A stretch of 64,000 bases of DNA from Acidobacteriota bacterium (GTDB taxonomy: Bacteria > Acidobacteriota > Vicinamibacteria > Vicinamibacterales > UBA2999): NCBI GenBank assembly GCA_947482665.1, contig CANKJK010000009.1, positions 65,603 to 129,602 on the forward strand, in the 5' to 3' direction. The notes below the pieces were generated by a model that was not told the DNA's origin, ran no database searches, and was given only the letters and a program-made list of their open reading frames with translations. Every line of letters starts with the position of its first letter. Within the stretch, counting starts at the first letter, position 1. Positions 25,808-34,730 of this stretch are shown one piece after another. The position numbers were made by a program, and so were the translations under genes.

Positions 25808-27028
25808 TTATCGTCCAGGCACCGGAACCATGCCCGCGAACGTGAACCGCTGGATCCGGTTCCCCGGAATGGTTTCACCCACGTAGAGATTGCCCTTCGA
25901 GTCCACGCCCATCGTGTGGATCACCAGCAACTGCCCGCCGCCACGGCCACTGCCTCCACCCGTGAATGCGCCCAGAATCTCGAGCGTCTCGCGCTTCAGA
26001 ATCCAGATCTTGTGATTGGCTCCGTCGGCGACGTACATGAACTCCTGCGCCGGGTCCGGCGAAAACGCCACGGACATGACAGACCCGAAGGCCTTTGTCT
26101 CAGGAGCGATCAGCACTTCCTTGAGATAGGTGCCGTCCTTCTTGAAGAGCTGCACGCGGTTATTGGCCCGGTCGCACACATAGAGCACGCCCGCCTTGTC
26201 CTCAACCAGGCAGTGCACGTGATCGAACTGCTCGCGACGCTTGACGACGTCGAAGACCGCGCCTTCCTGCGTCGCCGGCGTCGGCTCGTCGCTCGGCGGC
26301 CGACCGTACGCCCCCCAATGGCGCTTGTAGGCGCCGGTCGTCGCATCGAACACGATCACGCGCCGGTTGTCGTAGCCGTCGGCGACGAAAGCCTCATTCG
26401 TCCTGGCGTCCACGAGGATGCTCGTGGGCCCGCCGAGGTTGATGGTGTCGCTGCTCTTCTTCCCCTGTTCCTTGCCGATACGGAGCAGCAGCTTTCCGTC
26501 ATGCGAGAGCTTCAGCAGGGACGACGGCGCCGTACTGCTGTCCACCCAGACGTTGCCCTGAGAGTCAACCGCGATACCGTGCTCCGAGGTTGGCCACGCC
26601 CCGTCCGGATAGGGGCCCGATACCTGCGGTCCGAGGGGTACGCCCTTCTGATCGTGAATCAGTCCCCAGGCCTGCACGACCTGGCCCACCTGATCGAACT
26701 CAATGACGGGAGGCGCCGGGTAGCAGCATTCCGAGTAGCCCGAGAGCGCGAAACGCTCTGAGAGGTTGGTCGTCGCGCCGGGCCTCTGGGCGATCCAGAC
26801 GTGGTCCTTTGCATCGACGAAGACCGCGCCGACGCTCCCGATGATCCACTTCTTCGGCAGTTCCTTCGGCCATGACGGGTCGTACTTGAACGTCGGCATC
26901 ATCTGGCGGGCGCCGGACGACTTCCGTCCGGGCTGGCGGGCGGCGTGAAGGGCCACGCCAGCGCCCAGCAACAGGGCCAGCAGGACAAGTCCGCCACGGC
27001 GCAGCACGAATCGAGTGGTCTGCATCAT
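25808..27028 (-). CDS. Secreted NHL-repeat beta-propeller protein
   Basis: A 406-residue protein starting ATG-ATG behind a GGGGAG ribosome binding site. A signal (RRGGLVLLALLLGAGVALHA) is followed by a six-bladed NHL-type propeller. Blades include WIIGSVGAVFVDAKDHVWIA, TSEHGIAVDSQGNVWVDSS, LGGPTSILVDARTNEAFVAD, CLVEDKAGVLYVCDRANN and HTMGVDSKGNLYVGET. The order and spacing resemble the NHL protein at 10646 and known peptidyl-amidating-lyase-like propellers of acidobacteria. Activity is unproven. It heads a minus-strand operon with the DUF1569 and hypothetical genes. Confidence 0.88.
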   Translation of the reverse strand: MMQTTRFVLRRGGLVLLALLLGAGVALHAARQPGRKSSGARQMMPTFKYDPSWPKELPKKWIIGSVGAVFVDAKDHVWIAQRPGATTNLSERFALSGYSECCYPAPPVIEFDQVGQVVQAWGLIHDQKGVPLGPQVSGPYPDGAWPTSEHGIAVDSQGNVWVDSSTAPSSLLKLSHDGKLLLRIGKEQGKKSSDTINLGGPTSILVDARTNEAFVADGYDNRRVIVFDATTGAYKRHWGAYGRPPSDEPTPATQEGAVFDVVKRREQFDHVHCLVEDKAGVLYVCDRANNRVQLFKKDGTYLKEVLIAPETKAFGSVMSVAFSPDPAQEFMYVADGANHKIWILKRETLEILGAFTGGGSGRGGGQLLVIHTMGVDSKGNLYVGETIPGNRIQRFTFAGMVPVPGR

Positions 27029-27170
27029 CTCCCCTTCTCATCAACGGCGCGGCCCGCCCGGCACACGAATGGCGGAGCGAGACGCGCGACGGGGAATCCT
27101 ATCGCGAGTTGGAAAGACTGCGGCGGGCTTTTGCGGGGTCGAAACGAACGGGCGGGGGTAGATACGGAGC

Positions 27171-27198
27171 CCGGGGGCGGGCCGTTGCCCGCCCCCGG
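27171..27198 (-). terminator. GC-rich stem-loop after Vgb-like gene
   Basis: CCGGGGGCGGGC and GCCCGCCCCCGG form a perfect 12-bp stem with a 4-nt loop, 15 nt beyond the stop of the gene at 27214. There is no T-tract on either side, so it may terminate weakly or protect the 3' end of the transcript. Confidence 0.5.
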
Positions 27199-27213
27199 TT
27201 GGTGTCACGGTGG

Positions 27214-28929
27214 CTAGTCGAGCGCTTCCAGCCGCATGATCTGCGCGTTGCGGGTGTTGGCGAAGATCAGCGCGGGAGTCTTGGACGTCGGGTCCCAGGA
27301 CACGCGCTTCGTGTCAAATGAACTGAACGGCGACGGCATCGGAATCTCCAACACCTGCCCGGACTTCGTATCGACACGGAAAAAGCAGTCGCAGGTGTTG
27401 CTCGGGAGGTACACGCGCTCCTTCGGATCCGGCGTCGACGACGTGTACGGCGTGCTGAATCGCGGACCAACCTTCCATTCCTTGAAGGTCTTGGCCTTGG
27501 TATCGAACATGCCGAGGGCTTCCTTGCCGTAGTACGAGAACCAGAACCGGCCCTTGTCGTCGATACGGCCGCGGCGTGGCACAGCCGCGGTGCCACCGGG
27601 AACCGGATAGATCAAGGCTTCGTTCTTGGCCACGTCCACGCCCATGATCTCGCCGGTCATGAAGCTCGTGCCCCAGGGATTTCCCTGCGGATCGATGTCG
27701 AAGCCGTAGCCGCCCATGTTCTTGCCCTGCGGCAGATTCGCGGGCTTCCGGAAATCGCCGTCGACCTTTGCGGTCGCCACGTCGGTCCGCTGGAAGCCCA
27801 GCCACACCTTCTTGCCATCCTTGGACACGGCGATGAACTGACCGGCCGTCCCCTCGACGTAGGTCAGCTTCTGCGTGGCCGGCTCCCACTTGTGGAGCTC
27901 CGATTTGCTACCAGGCCGACGCATCGAGAACCACAGGTTGTCCTGCTTATCGATGGTGATGTCCCGCACGCCGGGAATGTCGCCCTTCTCCACCGGCGGC
28001 ATCTGGAATTCCTTGAAGTCGCCCGACTTCGGATTCAGCACGCCAATCCACATGGCGCTCTCATCCGTGTACCAAAGATTGCCCTTGGAGTCGGTCTGCG
28101 AGTCGTGCGGCACGGTGTCCTTGCGGGGCATGTCCCAGGTCGTGATGATGAACTTGCCGCCGGCGCCCTTGCTGCGCGGCAGGCGGACGAAGTCATAGGG
28201 GTACTTCGTCTTGCCACCGCTCATGTTGTATTTGGCGATGAACTCGGCCAGTTCCTTCTTCGGAATCGGGCCGCCGGACGGGCTGTACTCCCACCAGTTC
28301 GGAGACGCCTCGGCGTGATCCAGTTCGGCCTTCGTCTTCTGCACGGTGCGGCCGCGGCCGGCTGTGCCCATCGTGGACCCGTCCGGGTAGTACTTCAGCA
28401 TCCGTGTGATGACCGGCACGAGCTGTTCGGCGGTGTACTTGGTCCGAAAGATCCGCTCGAGCGAGTGGCAGTAGACGCAGCTTTCGATGTTGAACACGGC
28501 CTTGTCCAGCATGTCGTTCTTCTCGGGCAGGCTCAACGCCCATTCCCGTGAGGTCAACTGCTTGCTGAGGTCCTTCGTCTCAACCACTTTCAGGTCGAGC
28601 TTCGCAGACTTGCCCATCGCAATCTCGACGACACCGGCTTCGGGCAGGTCGTAGCCCGTGGCGCGCATCGTCACGGAATACTTGCCGGGGCCGACGTGCG
28701 AGGCCGGAAATACGTATTTTCCTCCTGGCCCGCTGATCACGCTGATGGTCACATTCGCGCCCTCACGACGGGCGGAGACGACCACACCTTCCATCTTGCC
28801 TTCCTTGTCGGAGCTGACGACGCCGCTCAACGCGGCTCCGCCCTGTGCTCCAAGCCGGACCGGCGCCATTCCGAATAACGTCGCGATCACAATGGCCGCA
28901 ACGGCCACCACACCAGTCTTCAGACGCAT
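27214..28929 (-). CDS. Virginiamycin B lyase-like propeller with carboxypeptidase-regulatory domain and heme motif
   Basis: A 571-residue protein; the ATG at 28929 follows GGAGGAG with good spacing. After the signal peptide (about 1-28) comes a carboxypeptidase regulatory-like beta-sandwich (about 33-115: ALSGVVSSDKEGKMEGVVV...GPGKYSVTMRATGYDLP). A helical segment with CVYCH (151-155) follows, a possible covalent heme site. The remainder is a seven-bladed streptogramin (Vgb) lyase-type propeller (SQTDSKGNLWYTDES, ITIDKQDNLWFSMRR, FDIDPQGNPWGTSFM, RIDDKGRFWFSYYG). True Vgb enzymes lack a heme site. This acidobacterial type is more likely a secreted redox or binding protein than an antibiotic resistance enzyme. 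Confidence 0.85.
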   Translation of the reverse strand: MRLKTGVVAVAAIVIATLFGMAPVRLGAQGGAALSGVVSSDKEGKMEGVVVSARREGANVTISVISGPGGKYVFPASHVGPGKYSVTMRATGYDLPEAGVVEIAMGKSAKLDLKVVETKDLSKQLTSREWALSLPEKNDMLDKAVFNIESCVYCHSLERIFRTKYTAEQLVPVITRMLKYYPDGSTMGTAGRGRTVQKTKAELDHAEASPNWWEYSPSGGPIPKKELAEFIAKYNMSGGKTKYPYDFVRLPRSKGAGGKFIITTWDMPRKDTVPHDSQTDSKGNLWYTDESAMWIGVLNPKSGDFKEFQMPPVEKGDIPGVRDITIDKQDNLWFSMRRPGSKSELHKWEPATQKLTYVEGTAGQFIAVSKDGKKVWLGFQRTDVATAKVDGDFRKPANLPQGKNMGGYGFDIDPQGNPWGTSFMTGEIMGVDVAKNEALIYPVPGGTAAVPRRGRIDDKGRFWFSYYGKEALGMFDTKAKTFKEWKVGPRFSTPYTSSTPDPKERVYLPSNTCDCFFRVDTKSGQVLEIPMPSPFSSFDTKRVSWDPTSKTPALIFANTRNAQIMRLEALD

Positions 28930-29017
28930 ACCTACTCCTCCCGCATCGGGCCACCTGGCCACTGACGGACCGCCGTACTATAGCGGTGAACGCCGTCGGC
29001 CCCATCGGCCCGTACAC

Positions 29018-29062
29018 AAAAAAAGGCCCGCCCTGTCGCGAGTTGTCGTGACAGGGCGGGCC
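29018..29062 (-). terminator. Rho-independent terminator of cytochrome gene
   Basis: On the minus strand GGCCCGCCCTGTC pairs over 13 bp with GACAGGGCGGGCC around a 12-nt loop. A run of seven T residues follows. It lies 28 nt after the stop of the cytochrome gene at 29090. Confidence 0.9.
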
Positions 29063-29089
29063 CGCGTGCGCCGGTAGGCGGCGGCCGCG

Positions 29090-29494
29090 CTACTGCTGGA
29101 TGGACTTCAGGTAGCGGACAACGGATTCGATCTTCTTCCGCGTCTCCGCCGGTTCTTGTCCCTTGCGGCTGAAGGCGTCGCCCCAGATGGGCATCCCCTG
29201 CCCGCCGTGGCCGGCCTTGGCGTTCCGGCCGTCGATCGTCCTGAACAGAGCTTCATCGTCGAACTTGCCGCCCGCACGCGCCGCGATCTTCGTCAGGTCC
29301 GGCGGCTTGGGCTGCATCGCGGTGGAGGCAGGGCCGTCCCCCTTCGCGGAGGGGCCGTGACACGACGCGCAGTAAAGCAGGTAGACGGCGTTTCCGGTGT
29401 TCTCGGCCGCCTTCGTCTGAGCGAACGCGGGCACCGCGAACGAGGAAAGGGTGACCGCAGCGGTGACCGAACGAACAAGAGCGAGGCGCATCAT
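29090..29494 (-). CDS. Secreted monoheme cytochrome c
   Basis: A 134-residue protein starting at the first of two adjacent ATGs, with AAGGAG about 10 nt upstream. A signal peptide (cleavage near FAQTKA) precedes a class I cytochrome c domain with CASCH (42-46), GDGPAS after it, and MPIWGDAF supplying the axial Met. The helical end (KKIESVVRYLKSIQQ) completes the fold. It resembles small diffusible cytochromes of respiratory chains. It stands alone, followed by a strong terminator. Confidence 0.9.
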   Translation of the reverse strand: MMRLALVRSVTAAVTLSSFAVPAFAQTKAAENTGNAVYLLYCASCHGPSAKGDGPASTAMQPKPPDLTKIAARAGGKFDDEALFRTIDGRNAKAGHGGQGMPIWGDAFSRKGQEPAETRKKIESVVRYLKSIQQ

Positions 29495-29627
29495 AAGCGA
29501 GAGTCTCCTTCTAGATATTCTTACAGCGATTTGCGTGCCAGATACAGGCCATGAGCGGCACGGGTGCGCCGGACCATCAAGATCGGCGGGCCTGGAAAAT
29601 CCCACAGCGAGATGAATTAGGTCACGC

Positions 29628-29969
29628 CTACTCACCGGCCAACCTTCGGCCCACGGCCACGCCGAGCAGATAGGCCCCCTCCTGCTGCATCCACACGTGC
29701 CGGGCGTGATTGTCCGCCAGTTCGACAATAAGTTGGCGGTCGGCTTCCGGTAACGCCGCGGCGATACGCTCGACAAGCCCTTCCTGGTGCGCAATGTCGA
29801 CCGGGGCGAAGAGTTCGTCCTCGTGCACGGCCTGGAGGAGCGCCTCGTATTCGTCCTCGCACTGCTCCTCGACGTCCGAGAACCCCGGCTCGAGTCGGCG
29901 CGCGCCGTCCAGATCGATCCTCGCCGCGCAGGCCTCCGCCAGTTCCGTCAATTCATCGCGATCCGCCAT
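29628..29969 (-). CDS. Small acidic hypothetical protein
   Basis: A 113-residue, acidic, mostly helical cytoplasmic protein with a good ribosome binding site (GGGGAGG). No family is recognised. It contains a Glu/Asp-rich centre (SDVEEQCEDEYEALLQAVHE) and ends GVAVGRRLAGE. It starts 27 nt after the stop of the ScfR-like regulator gene on the same strand, so it is probably in its operon. It could be a small partner of the regulator, but no motif supports a role. Confidence 0.6.
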   Translation of the reverse strand: MADRDELTELAEACAARIDLDGARRLEPGFSDVEEQCEDEYEALLQAVHEDELFAPVDIAHQEGLVERIAAALPEADRQLIVELADNHARHVWMQQEGAYLLGVAVGRRLAGE

Positions 29970-29996
29970 GGTGCCTCCCCGGGCAGTGTAGAACGG

Positions 29997-31436
29997 CTAG
30001 GTCCATTTGATCGGCGCGTAGAAGGAGACCCCCCGTACCTGCTCGTTGACCTGGAGCGGATGCTGCAGAGGCGGAAACGCCCGCTGCTCACAGTCAAGGC
30101 GATCACAGAGGCGACAGCTGGGACCAATCGGGACGCGCACGTCGCGGCTGGACAGGTCCAGGCCATCGGCATAGACCAGCTCCCGGGCCTGCGCCAATTC
30201 GCAACCCAGCGACACCGCATACTGCGTGCGCGGCGCCCGGTACCCTCCGCCCTGTTTGCGGACCGTGCTCGCCAGTTCGAAGTACGACTGCCCGTCTGGC
30301 ATCTCCGCAATCTGTGTGTGGATCATCCCGGGCGTCAGAAACGCCTCGAATACATTCCAGCGGGGACAGGCGCCGGTAAACCGAGCAAAGCGCATGGGGG
30401 TGGCGCTGAATCGTTTCGAAATGTTCCCGGCCGCATCGATGCGCAGCATATGGAACGGCACGCCCTCGGAGCCAGGGCGCCGGAGCGTCGTCAATCGGTG
30501 GCACACCTGCTCGAAGCTCGCGCGAAAACGATGCCCCAGCAGTTCAATGTCGTAGCGCTCGGCCCTGACGGCCTTGAAGAAGGCGTCATACGGCATCAGC
30601 ACGGCGCTGGCGAAGTAGTTCGCGAGTGCCACGCGGCAGAGCGCGCGGGACTCGTCGGTCGTCAGGCCCGGCTCCGCCGCCAGCCGATCGATGGCCTCCC
30701 GATGAGCCAGCAAGCCGAGTTGGTGCGCCAGCTGGAAGTTCCGGCTCCCCCGGCGCAGCACCTCGGACAGCCACAGGACGCGCCGGTCCGGATCGAACCG
30801 TCGAAGTGCCCCCTGCATCTCCCCGGTCTTCTCGATCCGGACCGTGACGTCGTGCGTCCGTTGCAGGTGCTGGGCAAGGTTCGAGAAGATGGCATCCGGC
30901 TGGTGCAGATTCGCCGCCCCGGCGAGCGACTCAGCGCCCTCTTCCAGTTCGGGAAAGTAGTTGAGGTGCCGCTGGAGCAGGTCGCTCACCTCTTCGGTCG
31001 GGAAGCGCGTCTCCGGCATCGCGCCCACGGCGGCGCCGTCAGAGAATTTCACGGCCAGGTTCCGGGCTGACTCCCGCGCCTCGTTGTACGCCTCATACAG
31101 CCGAAGCATCGCGCGCACGGCAGCCGGGTGGGTGGCCGCCATCTCCCGCACATCATTGGCGATGAGGTCACTGCTCTCAAACAGCGGGTCCCCCAGAGCC
31201 TCGAGCAGCGCAGAGAGCGTCCGGTCATCGTGGTCGCTGGAGAGACTCTTCAGGTCAACCGGAAGCAGCGACGCCAGCTTGACGAGCAGATCCGCCGGAA
31301 AGGACCGGCGATTGTGCTCGATGAGGTTGAGATAGCTCGCTGAGATGCCAAGACGCGAGGCGAGTTCCGCCTGGGTCATCCGCTGTTGCCGCCGGAGAGA
31401 GCGCACTTTGGCGCCCAGGGCCAGTTTTACGGGCAT
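29997..31436 (-). CDS. ScfR/RamB-like XRE-family transcriptional regulator
   Basis: A 479-residue cytoplasmic protein. Residues about 8-62 are an XRE helix-turn-helix (MTQAELASRLGISASYLNLI). The middle contains an IrrE/ImmA-like segment (FQLAHQLGLLAHREAIDRL...). The C-terminal part is the ScfR-type domain with clustered cysteines (near GPSCRLCDRLDCEQR) that may bind a metal or FeS cluster. Members (for example RamB of corynebacteria) control acetate and short-chain fatty acid metabolism, especially glyoxylate shunt genes. Here the gene is divergent from aceB-aceA, which fits that role exactly. It may sense a CoA-linked or redox signal; that is inference. Confidence 0.9.
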   Translation of the reverse strand: MPVKLALGAKVRSLRRQQRMTQAELASRLGISASYLNLIEHNRRSFPADLLVKLASLLPVDLKSLSSDHDDRTLSALLEALGDPLFESSDLIANDVREMAATHPAAVRAMLRLYEAYNEARESARNLAVKFSDGAAVGAMPETRFPTEEVSDLLQRHLNYFPELEEGAESLAGAANLHQPDAIFSNLAQHLQRTHDVTVRIEKTGEMQGALRRFDPDRRVLWLSEVLRRGSRNFQLAHQLGLLAHREAIDRLAAEPGLTTDESRALCRVALANYFASAVLMPYDAFFKAVRAERYDIELLGHRFRASFEQVCHRLTTLRRPGSEGVPFHMLRIDAAGNISKRFSATPMRFARFTGACPRWNVFEAFLTPGMIHTQIAEMPDGQSYFELASTVRKQGGGYRAPRTQYAVSLGCELAQARELVYADGLDLSSRDVRVPIGPSCRLCDRLDCEQRAFPPLQHPLQVNEQVRGVSFYAPIKWT

Positions 31437-31467
31437 GGCTGCTCCTCTCGCATCCCGCTCGGAGTCC

Positions 31468-31491
31468 TTTTCAGAAATTCACTACTGAAAA
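31468..31491. promoter_or_regulatory. Inverted repeat TTTTCAG-N10-CTGAAAA, candidate operator
   Basis: Perfect 7-bp arms separated by 10 nt lie in the AT-rich gap between the ScfR-like regulator and aceB, about 30 nt before the regulator start. Position and symmetry suit a dimeric regulator, possibly ScfR itself. Confidence 0.5.
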
Positions 31492-31555
31492 CCATTTACA
31501 CACAGACAGCAACACCTATACAGGCATAAAGTCTAATAAATATTGCGCGGACCAG

Positions 31556-31583
31556 AGAATACAACCGAAAATTGACAAGTCAA
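31556..31583 (-). promoter_or_regulatory. Promoter of ScfR-like gene overlapping TTGAC-N2-GTCAA palindrome
   Basis: On the minus strand TTGACT (-35, 31578-31583) and TATTCT (-10, 31556-31561) are separated by 16 nt, giving a predicted start near 31549. The -35 box is half of a 12-nt palindrome, TTGAC-AA-GTCAA (31572-31583), just before the aceB start. Confidence 0.45.
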
Positions 31584-31592
31584 CTCTCTCGT

Positions 31593-33176
31593 ATGACCAG
31601 AGACACCACCTCCTCAGCCGTGCTCACCGGCCCGGACGTTCCCGGGCAGGGAGAGATCCTCACTCAGGACGCGCTCGCCCTGATCACCGACCTCACACGG
31701 CGCTTCCGGCCGGAGCTCGAACAGCTCCTCTCGGCACGCCTCGATCGTCAGGCCCGCTGGGACGCAGGCGACGCGCCCGACTTCCTTCCGGACACCGCCC
31801 ACATCCGCACCAGCGAGTGGCGCATCAGTCCGCCACCGGCGCCCTTACAGGACCGCCGCGTGGAGATCACAGGCCCGGTGGACCGCAAGATGGTCATCAA
31901 CGGTCTGAACTCCGGCGCGCAGATGTTCATGGCCGACTTCGAGGACGCCAACGCCCCGACGTGGTCCAACCAGATCGCCGGTCAAATCAACCTCCGCGAT
32001 GCCGTGCGGCGGCAGATCACGTTTACGAGTCCTGAAGGCAAGGCCTATCGGCTCAATGAACGCACCGCGACGCTGCTCGTCCGCCCTCGCGGCCTCCACC
32101 TGCCCGAGCGTCACGTCCTCGTGGATGGCGCGCCGGTGCCCGGAAGCCTCTTCGATCTCGGCCTCTTCGTCTTCCACAACGCGGCCGAGCAACTCCGGCG
32201 AGGTCTTGGTCCGTACTTCTACCTCCCGAAGCTGCAGAGCCATCTCGAAGCCCGCTGGTGGAACACGGTCTTCGTGTACCTCGAGGAACGCCTGGCCCTG
32301 CCGGCCGGCTCCATCCGGGTCACCGTGCTCATCGAGACGCTGCCGGCTGCGTTCGAGATGGACGAGATCCTCTACGAGCTCCGCGAGCACATGGCCGGCC
32401 TGAACTGCGGCCGCTGGGACTACATCTTCAACGCCATCAAGACACTCCGCACGCATGCGGACTTCGTTCTCCCGGACCGCTCACAGGTCACGATGGACAA
32501 GGGCTTTCTGCGGGCCTACTCCCAGCTCCTCATCAAGACGTGCCACCGCCGTGGCGCACATGCGATGGGCGGCATGGCGGCGCAGATTCCCCTGAAGGAT
32601 CCGGCCGCCAACGAGGCCGCGTTCGCGAAAGTCCGCGCCGACAAGCTGCGCGAGGTCACCGACGGACACGACGGCACGTGGGTGGCCCACCCGGCGCTGG
32701 TTCCTGTCGCGCAGGACATCTTTGCCAATGCCGCCCCGAATCAGCTGCCTCGGCTCCGCGAGGACGTCACGGTCACGCGCGACATGCTGCTGGCGTGTCC
32801 GGACGGCACGCGGACGGAACACGGACTGCGGCACAACATCCGCGTCGGCACGCAGTATCTCCACGCCTGGCTGCAGGGTTCGGGATGCGTGCCGCTCTAC
32901 GGACTCATGGAAGACGCCGCCACCGCCGAGATCTCACGGACCCAGGTTTGGCAGTGGCTGCATCACGGCGCACGCCTTGACGACGGCCGCGTCGTGACCC
33001 GCGAGATGGTCACCACCATCATCGCGGAAGAACACGCCGCGCTGCGCGCCGCCACGGATGGCGGCTCGCGCACGGCGTTCGACGCGGCAGCCGCGCTCTT
33101 CGCGCAGCTGTCGACGGCTGACACCCTGGAAGACTTCCTGACCCTGCCGGCGTACCGCGCGCTGGCCATCCCCTGA
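31593..33176 (+). CDS. aceB: Malate synthase A
   Basis: A 527-residue cytoplasmic enzyme condensing glyoxylate with acetyl-CoA to malate, the second step of the glyoxylate shunt. The sequence shows [20 protein letters not shown], the family signature [16 protein letters not shown], and [13 protein letters not shown] with the catalytic Asp. Length fits malate synthase A. I chose ATG 31593. An in-frame TTG at 31572 lies inside a palindrome and would add 7 residues. Neither has a clear ribosome binding site. It is followed by aceA after 28 nt and preceded by the divergent ScfR-like regulator. Confidence 0.97.
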   Translation: MTRDTTSSAVLTGPDVPGQGEILTQDALALITDLTRRFRPELEQLLSARLDRQARWDAGDAPDFLPDTAHIRTSEWRISPPPAPLQDRRVEITGPVDRKMVINGLNSGAQMFMADFEDANAPTWSNQIAGQINLRDAVRRQITFTSPEGKAYRLNERTATLLVRPRGLHLPERHVLVDGAPVPGSLFDLGLFVFHNAAEQLRRGLGPYFYLPKLQSHLEARWWNTVFVYLEERLALPAGSIRVTVLIETLPAAFEMDEILYELREHMAGLNCGRWDYIFNAIKTLRTHADFVLPDRSQVTMDKGFLRAYSQLLIKTCHRRGAHAMGGMAAQIPLKDPAANEAAFAKVRADKLREVTDGHDGTWVAHPALVPVAQDIFANAAPNQLPRLREDVTVTRDMLLACPDGTRTEHGLRHNIRVGTQYLHAWLQGSGCVPLYGLMEDAATAEISRTQVWQWLHHGARLDDGRVVTREMVTTIIAEEHAALRAATDGGSRTAFDAAAALFAQLSTADTLEDFLTLPAYRALAIP

Positions 33177-33204
33177 ACCCACCACCACACGAAGGAACCG
33201 ACCG

Positions 33205-34446
33205 ATGGCCGAACAGAATCGCTGGGCTGGCGTGACGCGCCCCTACTCTCAGGATGCCGTGCTGAAGCTGCGTGGCAGCGTCCGCATTGAACATACCCTC
33301 GCGCGCCGTGGCGCAGAGCGCCTGTGGGCGCAGCTGCACAACGAGCCGTACATCAACGCGCTGGGTGCCCTGACGGGCAATCAGGCGGTCCAGATGGTGC
33401 GTGGCGGCCTGAAGGCGATCTATCTCTCAGGCTGGCAGGTGGCGGCTGACGCCAACTCCGCCGGGCAGACCTATCCCGACCAGAGCCTCTATCCGTACGA
33501 CAGCGTCCCGACAGTGGTGCGCCGCATCAACGCGGCCCTGCAGCGCGCGGATCAGATTCAGCACGCCGAGGGGAAGGTCGACCGCGACTGGTTCGCGCCG
33601 ATCGTGGCCGACGCGGAAGCCGGCTTCGGCGGCCCGCTGAACGCGTTCGAGTTGATGAAGAACATGATCTCGGCCGGCGCGGCTGGCGTGCACTTCGAGG
33701 ACCAGCTCTCCTCAGAGAAGAAGTGCGGTCACCTGGGCGGCAAGGTGCTCATCCCGACCAGCCAGTTCATCCGGACGCTCGTGGCGGCGCGCCTTGCGGC
33801 GGACGTGATGGACACGCCGACCGTGTTGGTGGCCCGCACCGACGCCGATAGCGCCAAGCTCCTGCTGTCGGATGCCGACCCCGTCGACTGGCCGTTCATC
33901 GACAAGAGCCAGGAGCGCACGCCTGAGGGCTTCTACCACCTGAAGGGCGGCATCGAGTGCGCCATCGCCCGCGGTCGCTCCTACGCGCCGTATGCCGACA
34001 TGATCTGGTGCGAGACGTCCGTGCCGAACATTGACGAGGCGCGCGAATTCGCCAAGGGCATCCACGAGGCGTTCCCGGGCAAGCTGCTCGCCTACAACTG
34101 CTCCCCGTCGTTCAACTGGAAGAAGGCGCTCAGCGACAAGGACATCGCCGACTTCCAGAAGGAGCTGGGCCTCATGGGCTTCAAGTTCCAGTTCGTCACG
34201 CTGGCTGGGTTCCACTCGCTCAATTTCGGGATGTTCAACCTCGCGAAGGGCTATGCGGAACGCGGCATGTCCGCCTACGTCGAGCTCCAGACGGCGGAGT
34301 TCGCCGGAGAGAAGGATGGCTACACGGCGACCAAGCACCAGCGCGAGGTCGGCACCGGGTACTTCGATCTGGTCTCAGAGACCGTGTCCGGTGGCGCGTC
34401 GTCCACGCTGGCGCTCAAGGAATCGACCGAGGCGCACCAGTTCTAA
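33205..34446 (+). CDS. aceA: Isocitrate lyase
   Basis: A 413-residue cytoplasmic enzyme splitting isocitrate to glyoxylate and succinate, the first step of the glyoxylate shunt. The active-site signature [10 protein letters not shown] is present after [37 protein letters not shown] and [14 protein letters not shown] are typical of the family. Length is normal for the short bacterial form. It lies 28 nt after aceB and ends in a strong terminator, so aceBA forms a two-gene operon, probably controlled by the divergent regulator. Confidence 0.98.
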   Translation: MAEQNRWAGVTRPYSQDAVLKLRGSVRIEHTLARRGAERLWAQLHNEPYINALGALTGNQAVQMVRGGLKAIYLSGWQVAADANSAGQTYPDQSLYPYDSVPTVVRRINAALQRADQIQHAEGKVDRDWFAPIVADAEAGFGGPLNAFELMKNMISAGAAGVHFEDQLSSEKKCGHLGGKVLIPTSQFIRTLVAARLAADVMDTPTVLVARTDADSAKLLLSDADPVDWPFIDKSQERTPEGFYHLKGGIECAIARGRSYAPYADMIWCETSVPNIDEAREFAKGIHEAFPGKLLAYNCSPSFNWKKALSDKDIADFQKELGLMGFKFQFVTLAGFHSLNFGMFNLAKGYAERGMSAYVELQTAEFAGEKDGYTATKHQREVGTGYFDLVSETVSGGASSTLALKESTEAHQF

Positions 34447-34471
34447 GCGACAGCAGGCCGAGTGGCGTGAA

Positions 34472-34506
34472 GGGCCCGTCCGCACACCGTGCGGGCGGGC
34501 CCTTTT
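34472..34506 (+). terminator. Rho-independent terminator of aceBA
   Basis: GGGCCCGTCCGCAC pairs with GTGCGGGCGGGCCC (14 bp, one G-U) around a 3-nt loop and is followed by TTTT, 25 nt after the aceA stop. Confidence 0.85.
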
Positions 34507-34587
34507 CAATTTCGGCTGCGTCCGGCGCAAGGTTGGGCTCACTCGGCGCGGGAGAGGCCTGGGGCCACAAGTCACCCTTTGCACAAT

Positions 34588-34695
34588 GCCCCACGCCGAG
34601 GAACATGTGGGTCCAGCGCGACTGAAGTGAACAAGCCGGGGGTTTGCCTCTGGCGCCCGCGGAGCGCAGGAACCACATGTTCCTCGGCGCGGGGC
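34588..34695. repeat. 32-bp imperfect inverted repeat in intergenic region
   Basis: Arms 34588-34619 and 34664-34695 are reverse complements with three mismatches and are separated by 44 nt. Both carry GGAACATGTGG; the second arm itself contains a small palindrome (GGAAC-N5-GTTCC). It lies between the aceA terminator and the convergent aspartokinase gene. No open reading frame explains it, and no transposase is near. Confidence 0.75.
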
Positions 34696-34730
34696 CTCCG
34701 GCTGCGAAACGGCGAGGGACCGAGGGAGGC

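Noticed and set aside
27214-28929. Calling this gene virginiamycin B lyase (antibiotic resistance)
   Set aside because: The propeller is of that type, but the protein is exported, has a carboxypeptidase-regulatory domain and a CxxCH motif, and no resistance context is present.
31572-31600. Plus-strand promoter using TTGACA at 31572
   Set aside because: The -10 position would fall inside the aceB coding start and has no TATAAT-like sequence; the same bases fit better as part of a palindrome and the minus-strand promoter.
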